Shown here one piece after another: positions 22,837-33,947 of a stretch of 64,000 bases of DNA (its first letter is position 1; each line of letters begins with the position of its first letter). Location: assembly GCA_900155495.1 (NCBI GenBank), contig FTLJ01000232.1:1-64000 (forward strand), given 5' to 3'. The notes under the pieces are model-generated. The model saw only the letters and a list, made by a program, of their open reading frames with translations. It made no database searches and was not told the origin of the DNA. Source of the DNA: Porogramme epimiltina (taxonomy: Eukaryota > Basidiomycota > Agaricomycetes > Polyporales > Polyporaceae). The translations under genes and the position numbers were made by a program.

Positions 22837-24807
22837 TCACTGGTCTTTATCTTCAGAGCTCTGGGTGGACGTAATCAACACCGACATCCTCGAGAAATTG
22901 AATATCGGAGGGGCCGCCTCCTTCTCACCGCCCTCCTCCGCACACTCGTCTCCCTGCTCCTGAAACGCGCGCTCGCGCAGCATACCCCACTGCACCCACC
23001 AGTTGTCCGCCTCGTCCTCGCAGTCGTACCCGAAGATCCTGCACAGCGTCTCCCACAGCTGGCCTGCCTTCTCGTCGCCATCGAGCTCCTCGAGCACGTT
23101 CTTGCCCGCGCGCGTGAGCGCCTGCATCCGTGCGTCGCGCGTTGCCTGCTCGGGGCCATCCGGCAGGAGCATGTTCTGCAGGTCGTGCATGTCGTGCACG
23201 CGCACGGAGCGCGTGCGCGGCTGGCGCACCTCCTGGAACGCGTACAGGAGCGGCGCGATCTGCCGCTCGGAGGAGATGTGAGAGAAGAGCTTGCCAAGCA
23301 CGGCGCCGTCCTCAACAGCCATCGCCGCGCACTGGATGGAGCCGGCCTGGTGACGCGGCGCGTCCGTGTCAGTGCCTGGCATGGCAGGAGGGGGAGATAG
23401 AGCTCACGGGGAAGGGGTGCGCGGCTTCCCCTATTAGCACGAGCGGTCCGTCTTCGGATATCCAGTCGTCAAGGTCTTCATGTTCTCGAACGGCCACGCG
23501 CACGGCATCAGGCGCGTCCAAAATGAGAGGTCGATATCTGGAGACGTAGAAGTGAGCAATGCCGGCGAAGACGGAGAACCACACATCGTTGCTACTTACG
23601 TGTCGTTGAAGTTGCCCTCCACAACGTCCCTCACACGCACTGAGGGCTCGTCGCTCCATCTGCCGTCCTTGTCATCGGGTCCGTAAAATTGCATCGCCCA
23701 GCCATCATTCCCATGCTAAACACCGGTGAGAACTTCTTCTTGTTGGCAAGGCACGCGAACGTACGACGGCGAAGCAGATGACCACCCTCCGGTCTCCTAT
23801 TGAGTGGACTACAGCCTTCTGGAAGGATGTTAGCGTTTCGTGGAGACTCTCGGACCGAGGTTTGCTCACAATTTTCAACAACTCGTCTACTGAGCCCTTC
23901 ATGTCCTCCATGTCCATCATAGAGCTTGGTTTTGTTCAGCGCCACCCTTTAGCTGTGGACAGAAGATGGAACTTACTGGTAAAGCGCGGTACCAGTCAGC
24001 TTTCCGGGTCTCGGCTCGCCGAGAAGGGTCCTCCTCGACTGTCCGAACTCTCCATCAGCTCCCACGATCACATCCCCTCCTATTCGCTCCCCGTCTTCAA
24101 GGACAGCTTCATGATTCACGACGTCGATGTCGACGACCTTCGCGTTGTGCCGGATCTGGGCCCCGTGAGCTATTGCGGCGTCATAGAGGATGTCATGAAG
24201 TTCGTCATGCTATTTGATGGCTCTAGGCTTCGTCGTGTGAGGGGGGGTAGACAAGACACACCGTGGACATCATATATGTTCCTCGCGTGTCCCTCAGCGT
24301 ATCTTTATCCCATTCTTGATTCCCCAGGAGCTCTGCCGTGTCGTCTAGGCAGAGTAGCTCAAAATGGAAATAAAATAAATCAGGAGATGCCGTACTCACA
24401 TCTGCAATAATGCATTATACGGGATACCGTCGCCGTTTCCATAAGGCTGTCCTTCAAGCCCCAATGGAAGAGGATTTTTGTGAGATTGGGTGGTAGCCTT
24501 ATACCTCCCTTCCCGCGCTGCGAGAAGTCGAATAGAGTTCAACCTGTGATCAGCACGGATCGTTGGCGTAAGTGGCGACTAATACACTCACCGATCTTGC
24601 CCTGTCATTACCCTCAAGGATCATCACATGGTGCCCTACGCGCTGCAAAGCGATCGCCGCTGCTAGTCCTGCGATGCCTGAAGTTTGGGATGTGAATTGA
24701 GTGGACCACTAAATGCGGATTGGAGCGCACGCACCTCCGCCGACTATGACGAAAGAGATCGGATAAGTGGTCTGCAGAGGAGCGACATATTCTGGTGACT
24801 GCATCAT
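22837..24807 (-). CDS. FAD-dependent monooxygenase (salicylate hydroxylase type)
   Basis: Ten exons: 24807-24735, 24677-24592, 24517-24400, 24344-24262, 24209-23977, 23924-23870, 23818-23765, 23715-23600, 23537-23408, 23346-22837; 485 residues. The split first exons rebuild the FAD dinucleotide site VIVGGGIAGLAAAIALQRVG followed by VMILE. RLPPNLTKIL, the NAD(P)H/FAD 'DG' motif GGDVIVGADGEFGQSRRTLLG (about 190-210) and the second FAD motif LVLIGEAAHP followed by AMAVEDGAVLGKLF (about 325-350) complete the aromatic-ring hydroxylase signature; the usual GD of that last motif is GE here. Such flavoproteins hydroxylate phenolic or polyketide substrates in the cytosol; the substrate is unknown. Two adjacent ATG codons (24807 and 24804) could serve as start. 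It is not in an obvious biosynthetic cluster, though a glycosyltransferase lies 9 kb away. Confidence 0.9.
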
Positions 24808-26384
24808 AAAAGGTTATTAGGTCGTGACATCGCGAATGGAAGACGGATTGCTGACCTCTGATTTCATGGTCGTGGAGGAAAGTCGAGAATGGGCTGTGGC
24901 GGGGAGCGGCGGGGGGGAGCGGCATATATGCGCCACGAGGACCCTCCGCGGTCATGAACTATATCACTGCGGGTTGACGCTTGGAGAATCAGCAGGGCTA
25001 TGAAATCGGTGTCACGAAGTCCGACGGTGGGACATGCGTGCGTCACCGCCGGAGCGCGGAACTCCAGAACCGCTCGCCAATGAGACCCGACATTCCAGCG
25101 GCGACAAGCAGAATCGCTCGCAGGCTGCAGTCGTACGCAGCCTCGGCCGACTTACCCAGGCGCGCGGGTCCCTGAAGGGATGTTGTATGGGGGGAAGGCC
25201 CCGATCAAAGCCGCGAAGGGATGTGGAAGCGCAGAGCGTGGGGGGCGCCGATTCGAACATGGTGGAGGATCATCCGGGTGACCGGCCTCTCGGCGTCCCA
25301 GCTTCCCTTCTCGTAACCATCCTCACCGTCAATCCGCAACTCCTTTCGGCATCCTCAGATATTCCGGAGCAACAGAAGCAGGCCGTTGGGACGCGCCTTG
25401 CCGCGAACCATGATAAGATCACTTATAACGTATCAGTTATAGGAGTTCGCACATTGCTACGCTTTTCCCACTCACCACCTGGCCCGCTATTTCGAGTACT
25501 GATGACTGCAGCCGCCGTATCCTCCGATTGCGCAGCGGAGGAACAAGTAAGCAGCGTGCATATGTGTATGAAACTTCTTTTGTTCGGGCTGATTGTACTG
25601 CACGCAGAATTGCCCATGTGTGCGATTCTCCCCATGAGGGGAGTTCGAATACCCTGGGCCGCGGTCGCTAAACTAGTTCTTCCAGATGTATACAGTAGAC
25701 TCTCGTGAGCGGGATGAATGCGGGCTTTGGCCATGCGCCGCGGCGCCGCTGTGTTTTAGGCGGCGTTTCCCATGTTCAGCGAGACGCCGTGATGTCTATA
25801 GCGTGCTGACAGAGTTAGTGGGCATGGAGCTGTGTCGTAAGGCGTAAGAGAAGTCAACCTACAGTAGCAGCCATCTAACAAATTTCCCGCACTGGTAGGG
25901 CCGAGTGCAAATTGTAGTGTGTCATGTAACATGATCTTTCGGCGTTGTTCTCGGAATACAACCCGGTGCGGATGCGATGGCGACGAGTGGCGGCGGACGC
26001 GTTTATTGATTCGTTTAAGTGACAAGGTTATGTAGTTGAGGGGCCGATGGTAGGCATCACAGGGCTGTATCGACGCCCGAGGGCAAGGAGCTGGGTGGGC
26101 TTCGGGGCTACTTCCGAAGTTCCAGCTGGGGATCCGTACACGTGACATATACCGGCACGCGCTGGACGCCCGCGAGGAGCGCGTCGAGCCCGGTGACCTC
26201 GACGACAGCAGGCGGCGGCGCATGGCTCTCCCCCCCATCCCCGTCGGCCCGCCCTTACGCACCGTCTTATTCTCGTCGCGCCCTCGTGACCATCGTCAAT
26301 GGCAAGACTTAAAGCGGCCAGTTCATCCACCATTGGGGACCTCTCCAGGGACTTTCCTCGCCGTCCTTTGCCCAGGAACTTTCC
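24808..26384. other. 1.6-kb intergenic region upstream of monooxygenase and GH28 genes
   Basis: The region separates two divergent genes and probably holds both promoters. One 224-codon frame at 25034-25708 has no recognisable domain and no support from splice signals. A CCTCCG...CGGAGG hairpin occurs at about 25519-25540. I see nothing else I can name. Confidence 0.5.
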
Positions 26385-28433
26385 ATGCTCGCGACTTGGC
26401 TCATATTCGCCTTCCTGGCCTCTTTGGCTCTCGGGAGAAACGCGCGTAGGGTATGCAACGTGCCCGCTCTCGGCGGAGGCGAAGATGACGGCCCCACCAT
26501 CAACCATATCTTCAAGCAATGCGCTTCGCACTCGAAGATTGTCCTCGACAAGTATTACGTGGTCGACACCCTCCTGCTCACCGAAAACTTGAATGATGTC
26601 GAGATAGAGCTGAGCGGAACAGGTATGTCTCCGTTCCTGCCCCGTGGCTTTTCTTTCCCTTATATATGGCATACCAGTTCAATACACTCCTGACATCGCA
26701 AAATGGTCCCCTCAAAGCTTGTTCTTGGTTTATCAGAATGCGTAAGGGCCATTTGAAACAACGCCATCTCTGTCATCTTACCCGAAGCTTTCAGAACCAC
26801 CTTCTGGTTCCTGTCGGGAAACAACATCCACATGTACGGCGGAGGAACCATCGACGGCAACGGCCAAGTTTGGTGGGATACCCTCAACAACACTCACGTA
26901 CGCCGCTCTATTCCCGTCTATCATGGGAAGGCTCCCTAACTCGTGACCGACGTGTCAACCCAGAATACCGGTACTGCTGGAGGCTCTTCGACTACGTTTG
27001 CTCGGCCCATTCCACTCACCGTTGGGAACTCGACAAACGTCGTCATCGAGAATATTAGGGAGATTGGCTCGCCCTTCTGGGTAAGTCTAAGGCGGCTATA
27101 TTGACTTTGAAACTTGCCTAATGCATGTCTAGAACAACGTATGTCGCAGTGTTTTCATCAGTCTTACATCTCCTCACACGAACATGTTCAGTTTGTGTAC
27201 CAAAGCACCAATGTTACATACACGGATATCAGGTAACAAGTACCCCTCTGAGTTCCCGCATACAGGCACTCAATGTCCTATCAGCATTCGTGCAGTCTCG
27301 TTCTCCAGCAGCCCAACGGCGAACTCAGGTATGCCGCAGTCTACCTAGCAGCCCTGTATTTTTCTAAAATAGGCGTCTTTATAGACGGATGGGACATTTA
27401 CCGTTCAGACCACGTCACGATCAGAAATTCGGTTGTAGTAAATGATGACGATTGTGTTTGTGAGATAGATGTCTCATTTCATGGTTCCCTGAAGGCTTGG
27501 TGCTGACGTATTGTGGCATCGCTAGCGTTCAAGCCTAACAGCACGAACATCATCGTCGCGAACATGTTTTGCAACGGCTCCCATGGCATATCTGTAGGAA
27601 GTCTTGGCCAGGTAACCTCCCCATTTATCTCGATATTGAGCCTTCCTCGCTCTGATCACACCACGAATAGTACGCCACGGAGATGGACATAGTGGCAAAT
27701 GTCTCTGTTACAAACATTACTATGTTGAACGCACAAAATGGAGCGCGGATCAAGGTTTTCGGGGGAAACCCCGACCCTAGTGCGTACTACTTAGTTTTCG
27801 CGACGTGCGAGACATTGAGGGCGAGGGATACGTTCAGACAGTACCGCTGGCGGTGGAACGGGATTTGTGAAGAACATCACGTTTACGGACTTCTTCGGTG
27901 AGTCTAGTGTGTATTGCGGCGCTATCTACTTATGAATTTTTCCCTTGGGCAGTGCAAAACGTGGACAACCCGGTTCTCATCGACCAAGTTAGTGTCTCAA
28001 ACTTTCTCAGTACGAACACCTAGCTAATCGTAAGACAGTGCTACCAAACACCCGCATCAACCTGCGCAGAGTTCCCGAGCAAGCTGACCATATCGGACGT
28101 CCATTGTATGTCTCCTTCGGTCCACTGTCGTCCACGCTAGTCCTTGATGGTCCCTCTCCTTGTGTCACGATGCAGACGTTAACGTTACTGGGACATCATC
28201 CGGAAAGGAGGGCAGCGTCGTCGTCAGCATCGAGTGCTCGGATACGTGCGAGGACATTACTGCAACGGGGACGGACATCTCCGTAGGGACGGGCGCCGTG
28301 GCGGCGACGTTTGTGTGCAAGAACATCGCGAGCACCGCCGAGGTACGTGTTCCCAGGTTATCACCTATCTACCGACCTCTCTAACGGTCTCGCCCTATAG
28401 CTTGACTTCAACTGTACGACGCCGAGTGGCTAG
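26385..28433 (+). CDS. Secreted polygalacturonase-type glycoside hydrolase, GH28
   Basis: Fifteen exons, 414 residues: 26385-26622, 26678-26741, 26795-26897, 26964-27080, 27133-27138, 27192-27232, 27285-27328, 27385-27459, 27526-27611, 27671-27783, 27842-27897, 27953-27987, 28039-28105, 28176-28342, 28401-28433. A signal peptide ([17 protein letters not shown]) is followed by the right-handed beta-helix. GH28 catalytic motifs are present in order: NSDGWD (about 204; usual form NTDG), DDDC (about 227), GSHGISVG (about 247) and ARIK (about 281). [16 protein letters not shown] and [15 protein letters not shown] favour an exo-polygalacturonase-like subgroup. The enzyme would cleave galacturonan of plant pectin outside the cell; there are many N-glycosylation sites. 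Exon 5 is a 6-nt micro-exon (AACAAC) giving the conserved Asn-Asn after PFW. Exo versus endo mode is not certain. Confidence 0.94.
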
Positions 28434-28717
28434 AGGGTTTGATGATCGACTCGGCACTGTGCACTACGTTTGTATCAACGGCAATGTACGAGCTTTCGCG
28501 CCCAGTCCGTAACCTCCTGCCCTGGCCCCAAACCCTATCCCTCATTCGACCACAAGCGATGCGCATTAACCTACTCGAGCTGATGATGTACAAATCCGAT
28601 CTTACAAGTCTATCCACAACCCAAACGTCCTAACAAAATCCGATCACCATCGTCTATCGAGCGAAAGTCCCATCGTCTTCTGTGGCTGTAGAAAAGCACT
28701 GCCGTTCAACCCCTGCC

Positions 28718-29476
28718 TCACCACCCCCGCGTCCACCGCGTCTCCAACATCGACACAGCCTCCTCCTCGCGGCGCATTCTCTCGCAGATGAGAAACGAAA
28801 GGGTGACTGCGTCGACGTAAGGCACGAGGGCACTACCCACGTCTATCCCGCCGCGGCCCGCGCGGTGCGTCTCCGCAACGGGCTGCTGTGTAGCCGCATC
28901 GAGGAGCTGCGGTGCGGGTGAGCGGGTACTACGAGCGATCGACGCCAGGCTGGCGAGTATAGGGGCTACCCACCTCCAACGATCCGTTCCACCTCTGTTT
29001 CCAGACATATATGCGGCCGTTTGGCGCGCTGAGGACCCTCGGCCTACGGAAGCGGAAGAGTCAGCCAGTCAATCCACGGCATCGGTTCGCTATGCGAAAG
29101 CGAGTTACCCTTCAATCCGCCACGGCAGACACTCCACGCTCCGCGACCACCACCCCTCGCAGGACAACCGCCCCCCGACCATCTGCTCGTCCCCGCACAG
29201 TCCGAGCGCCGCGCTCCCGCCCTCGTACGCGCCCACGACGTGCCCCGCGGCGTCGCTCACGGTGGTGAGCACGAGCGCGCCGCCGTGCCATATCGCGGAG
29301 GCGGACTCGACGTCAAAGAGGCGCGCGCCCGTCGCGCCGTCGAGTACCGCCGAGTTGAACGGGTCGGCGGATGCGAATGCGAGGGCTAGCGCGCAGCGCG
29401 GGGAGTGAGCGCGCGCAGTAGTTGGCGTCGGTGGCTCTGGGTAGGAGAAGTGTTTGAAGCGCACTGGGTTGGCCAT
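28718..29476 (-). CDS. DUF6593-like protein
   Basis: Three exons, 29476-29109, 29043-28974 and 28906-28718; 208 residues. The start ATG has a good context (CCCATGGCC). The pattern fits the tubby-like beta-barrel domain DUF6593 of basidiomycetes: a first part like 'SADPFNSAVLDGATGARLFDV', a middle APNGRIYVWKQRW, a strand ending LELLDAATQQPVAETHRAG, and the C-terminal helix VDAVTLSFLICERMRREEE. These proteins occur in large paralogous families; some bind lipids by homology to tubby/scramblase folds, but no function is established. It lies tail to tail with the GH28 gene, 284 bp apart. The family call rests on the C-terminal two thirds; the Ala/Gly-rich first exon is more divergent. Confidence 0.68.
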
Positions 29477-30236
29477 GGGTATGGGATGTTCGCGGTGGAT
29501 TGTGCGGGTTCGCTTCCCGGGGCGCGCGAGGGGCTATATACTGCTAATACCTTGGCTCGCGCAGCTCAATCCCGAGACCAAAGTACGAGAAGAGAGTGGA
29601 GGACGGCTTCTCCGGGTTCTCGATACGCCTAGAGGCGTGCGAACGAGATGATGTCCCGATGCCGGTACGTGGAGGCGCCTCTGAAGGCGCATCGCAATCG
29701 TATGCATGTACAGCCGTGTTAACTGCATGGCTTTCCGGCGCAGGGGATAGTGTGCGCCCGGCCATGTCATAGCCGGGAACGGACGCGCGATGGCGGGAAC
29801 GGTCGAAAGGAGACGTGGTAGTTTCCTACTGCGGAAGTCTCCCACAACGTTGAATGGTGAGCTATAGTGACCGCGCGCGGATTTCCCGTTGTATTGACAA
29901 CATCCAGATGTCAACGTCGGTAATAAACAGCCAGCGCATCCGGAGAGATCGCATTTCGCACGCTACCGGCTTTCAATGTTATTTCAGTCTAGTATGATAC
30001 TTTTATACACGACCACAAAATTCGCCCCTTCTACCTCAGTCTAGCTTACTACCATGAACAAGTGCCGCTTCGATACAGTCGCGCAGGGACGGAACTGTTC
30101 GTGTTATCCTCGCCGAGTCGATGAACGTTGTTTGTGAAGACCACTGGAACTGATCGCCAACGCATAAGCTTCGCCGCTCATCAGACGCGTACACGAAAGA
30201 ATGAGGCAGAAGAAGGCGACGAACCTGTCCACAAGC
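29477..30236. other. Intergenic between DUF6593 gene and protease-like gene
   Basis: About 760 bp; DUF6593 promoter and protease 3' flank. No coding exon is supported. Confidence 0.5.
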
Positions 30237-32133
30237 CTACCAGGTGGTGTGATAAAAGTCGGCGTTCTTATACTTCTTCTTGATCTCGGCCAGGAGGTAC
30301 CATCCGGGAGTGCAGTAGGTAACGTGATTGCTGGTTGAGCCACCCTTGTTCGCACCAGAGTGGAGTTGGCCGACGATGCGAGCTATGTCATCCTTGATAT
30401 GCCAGACGAGAGAACCTGAGTCTCCTTTGTCAGAGAAGGCTTCGACACACTCGCTGCCAGCGTTGTAGATAGCGAGCTCCCTGGACTTGACGCCAGCGGC
30501 GTTTTGAGTGAATGACTCCAGGCCCGAGAAGCGTCCGATAGTAAGGTCGGTGGTGTTTCCGTCTTTGCCGACCGTAAGGCATCGCTGGCCTTCACTATCG
30601 AACTCCTCAGGGCAGGCAAGTTCCTCCTTCGTAGCGCAGCCAGAGACCCTAAGTGTAATGGTCGGCGTCGAGGTCACACGTAGAGAGACAAGCGAGGAGG
30701 CGAGGAGACCCGCGAGCACCGACCCATTACTGGGCGGAGGCCCTGGGTGTACGTGTTGGTTCGTCAAAGAGTAACTAAGTGTATCGTAAGGCGTAAGTAG
30801 TCGAAATCAAAACGGGTAATCAAGCACGTGACAGGGAGCTGTTACACTAAGCTTCCTGTCTATGGGATACTTGGACGTAGAGAACATTTGCACGAGCTGA
30901 TAAGGAGAATACTTGGAACCTGAATAAGGGCGGATGTCCGTTAGACGGGATATCTACGAGAAAGACAATTAGAAACAAACCAATGTCAACGACGTTTCCT
31001 TCGAACGCAGGCTTGACTTTGGCCCCCGCAGCCAAGAATACACCCCAGTCGGCAGTGTATCCGGTGCCTTCGTCGATCTTGATGGCTGGGGCACATTCAA
31101 CATGGCCGATGTCGCGAAGCTCGGCATTCGACCAGTGCTTGATCGCTTCGTTGTGGAGTTGCTCGAGTCTAGGGACGGCTCTGTTCTCTTCTTCCAGCTT
31201 GTGTCGATTCCACTGGATCTCTTCCGCAGCCTCCGGGTCCTGCGCCTGTAGTTTGGCGATCCTCCGAGAGTAATGTTCAGCGGAATAGACGTGGCCATCC
31301 AGAGCCCTCTTGATCTCGTCGATGCCGCGCTGGAATCGGCGCATACCACACACGCGTACGTGGTCCTTGACCGCACCATCCTCGTACACGTAATCGACAG
31401 CGGTGTTCTTGCGAAGAACGTGACAATTACTGACCCCGTACACCTTGTCGCTGGGGTTTCCGTCGTCGTCTTTGTTCTCGTGGAACCACAGGGTAAGTGT
31501 GCCCTGGGCGTCGTCCTCCGTGTCCTCGGTGGCAAGGGGAACGCCGAGAAGAGCAGTAAGGAAGCGGCGGACGTAGTGGGTAGCATCGAAGTCGCTAGCA
31601 TGCCGCATGAGTGGGGGACCTGCCAGCGTCTGTAGGGCCGCCTCTCTCCATTCCACTACAACGCCTTCGACTTTGTTCTCCTGCAGAAGAGCCAAGATCT
31701 CCTGAGAGACATCGTGGGCGGTGTCGGGGGAGGTAGAACCGGGCCAGACACCAACCCAGATAACGACAGGACCGAGATACCCCTTCTCGCTCTCTCCCGT
31801 CGGACCGTGAATGAAAAAGCGAGCCGTGTCAATAGAGGTCCACAAGATTTCCCGTGCGTCGACGATGTCGCAAATCTTGGGACCGACAGCATCCCAGACC
31901 TTGTTCAGAGGCGTATCGAAGACTCCGCGGAGTGATTTCACAGGGAGATGGCCGAATCTGCCGGAGGGCTTGGGGAATGGCGTAGTGAGATAGTTGGAAC
32001 GGTACACGAGTTGCGGGTGGTCGTCTCCAGCGATGCCGTTGTAGTAGGCCGCTCTTTCGTAGGCGTCGGGACCGTGTTCGGAAACAACGGTCCCTTTGCT
32101 GGTGACGGTGGGGGCGGGGAATTTGGAAGCCAT
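30237..32133 (-). CDS. Chymotrypsin-fold (PA clan) serine protease-like protein
   Basis: Exons 32133-30981 and 30919-30848 are clear, and the last exon runs 30648-30237. The His motif SNCHVLRK is at about residue 237, the Asp motif ADWGVF at about 363, and the Ser motif SDKGDSGSLVWH lies in the last exon, followed by GQLHSG and ending YHTTW, so a complete His-Asp-Ser set is present. A long helical insertion (about 270-350) separates His from Asp. No signal peptide is seen, so it is probably intracellular. Similar unnamed genes occur in many Agaricomycetes; the substrate is unknown. Problem: exon 2 ends in phase 1 at the likely donor (CTTA|GTGTAA), while the last exon needs phase 2. A 19-nt micro-exon at 30742-30724 would repair the frame, but this is a guess; otherwise the gene carries a one-base shift. 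Confidence 0.72.
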
Positions 32134-32243
32134 GAACGAGTCGCCGAAGGTCAGCGAGCTGAACGAGAGCCGTCACCGAGCGGGGCGAGTTGGAATTTAT
32201 CATAATAGGGGCCTTGCCACTGCGGCTGCCAGGGCAAAAACTA

Positions 32244-32291
32244 GACGCGTGACGTCATCGTTGAGTCTAGTCACGTGGGCAGATCCACGTG
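32244..32291. promoter_or_regulatory. CRE site plus E-box inverted repeat in divergent promoter
   Basis: In the 270 bp between two divergent start codons lie a palindromic TGACGTCA (32250-32257) and a perfect inverted repeat, CACGTGG at 32272-32278 and CCACGTG at 32285-32291. TGACGTCA is the classical bZIP (ATF/CREB) site; TCACGTG is the Cbf1-type bHLH site that controls sulfur/methionine genes in yeasts. Given a MAT2B-like gene next door, sulfur or S-adenosylmethionine control is an attractive inference. Confidence 0.5.
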
Positions 32292-32403
32292 CGATGATAC
32301 CATCGCGATTCGCGCTGGTGGCGTTCGATCACAGCGGCCACAGCCAGCTGTACTTACCTCGACCACGAACGTACAACACTATAACATCGACTCTTTAGGG
32401 AAG

Positions 32404-33773
32404 ATGCGTGTCATTGTCACCGGAAAGTGTTGCATTTGCATTTAATCGCAGTCCTTCAAGCTCATGCGCTACCTTGACTCTACAGGTGCATCTGGTGTGC
32501 TTGGAGCCGCTGTGTACAACGCCTACAAGTCGTCTGGGGCTACCGTGTTAGGACTCGCGCACTCACGTCCAACGGGTGACCTCAAGAAACTCGATCTCTT
32601 GGATACAGAATCAACCCAAGCCGTATTTTCCGAGTTCAAGCCGGATTGTATGCCTTGTTTCCCCTAAGTTTAGTACTATGCATGGCTGACCATAGATCAG
32701 GGGTCATTCACTGCGCAGCGGAGAGAAGACCGGACGTGGCGGAGAAGGTGGGAGCCTTGATTTCGTTCCCTGTCATTCGGATGAAATGACCTTCCTTCTT
32801 TTCTAAGGATCCGGAAGCAGCCCGTAAAGTCAATCAGCATCTCGCGAAGTGTGGACTAGACTGACGTCACCGCAGATCAATGTATCCGTGCCCGAGAACT
32901 TGGCAAACCTTTCAAAGGATCTCAAGTTTAAACTAGTTTACATCTCGACCGGTGCGCATACTCCACCTCACCTCCACACTCAGTTTATCGAGGATTCGTC
33001 TTTATAGATTACGTCTTCGACGGCACGTCCCCTCCGTACACACCCTCTTCTCCCACGAACCCTGTCAATCTCTACGGAAAGACGAAGCGCGACGGAGAAC
33101 TGGCGGTCCTTGGAGTCACCGATGCTCAATCCATCGTGCTTCGTGTCCCTGTGCTGTCAGTGCTTGCCGGAGCGGACTTCATGAAGAAACTGATGATCAC
33201 TCACTCGCATACTTACTCAGATATGGCCCGGCACCAAAAAACTCGGACAGCGCGATCAACATCTTACTGGACCCAGTGACCGATCAATCTGGCAAGACGT
33301 ACAAGTCTGACCACTACGCAACGCGCTACCCGACCAATGTGATAGACATTGCCGACTTCCTCGTCCGCCTTTCGAGTACGCATTTCGGTCCCGCATAGGT
33401 AGCCGTACTGAAGCTTGTGGCTTTGAACACATAGACCTACCTCCTACTCGCGCCATCCCGCCCATTTTGCACTACACAGCGGGCGAGCCGTATACAAAGT
33501 ACGAGATTAACCTCGTGTTCGCTCGCATCCTCGGCTTGCCCCACAACCATATTATTGCCGATGCGGAGCCACCCACGGTATGCCGCATGTTTTCCACGAC
33601 ACTTTATTCAATACCAACGAATGACGTGCGTCTGCCATTAGGGCGGGACCATACGGCCACAGAACACGCAGCTTGACGTGCGTGAGACGGAGGATCTCAT
33701 GGAAGGCGCAGGAGGGCTCGGCTGGAACCCATTCGAAGAATGGTGGTCTGCATACTTGGCGAAGAAGCAGTAG
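32404..33773 (+). CDS. RmlD-like NAD-binding protein (MAT2B-like)
   Basis: Exons 2-9 are clear: 32486-32647, 32701-32747, 32808-32828 (21 nt), 32876-32951, 33008-33155, 33221-33375, 33435-33577, 33642-33773. Exon 1 (from 32404) encodes MRVIVTG, the first Rossmann strand, and exon 2 continues ASGVLGAAVYNAYKSSG, giving the GxxGxxG NAD(P) site. Further motifs: WVIHCAAERRPDVAEKDPEAAR, LVYISTDYVFDGTSPPY, the active-site YxxxK as LYGKTKRDGE, and HYATRYPTNVIDIADFLVRL. It resembles dTDP-4-dehydrorhamnose reductases and the regulatory beta subunit of methionine adenosyltransferase (MAT2B), the common fungal annotation. Length is about 300 residues. Odd: exon 1 up to the only nearby GT (32427) ends in phase 2, while exon 2 needs phase 1, so the first exon joins one base out of frame. 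ATG 32464 could instead start a protein beginning MRYLDSTGASGVLG. Confidence 0.82.
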
Positions 33774-33947
33774 TATTCGCAAGTAGATGGAATTGCAGCT
33801 TATGGCCGAAGCCAGTATATGTACGAATATTAGGATGTGTGCAAGCAAAAGACGCTTAACATACGATAACGAGGTAGACGAAGAGAGGGGCATACGATAG
33901 AACCGATGTCTAGAAATATCAGCTCCATAGAGCAACGAAGATCCTAT

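Noticed and set aside
25517..25680. tRNA-like fragments (CCTCCG hairpin; GGGGAGTTCGAATACCC)
   Set aside because: The pieces cannot be folded into one cloverleaf, and the T-stem has mismatches at fixed positions.
27329..27384. Alternative acceptor AAAATAG inside GH28 intron 7
   Set aside because: It would put the stop-containing CGTCTTTATAG stretch in the coding sequence; the TTTATAG acceptor restores SDGWD.
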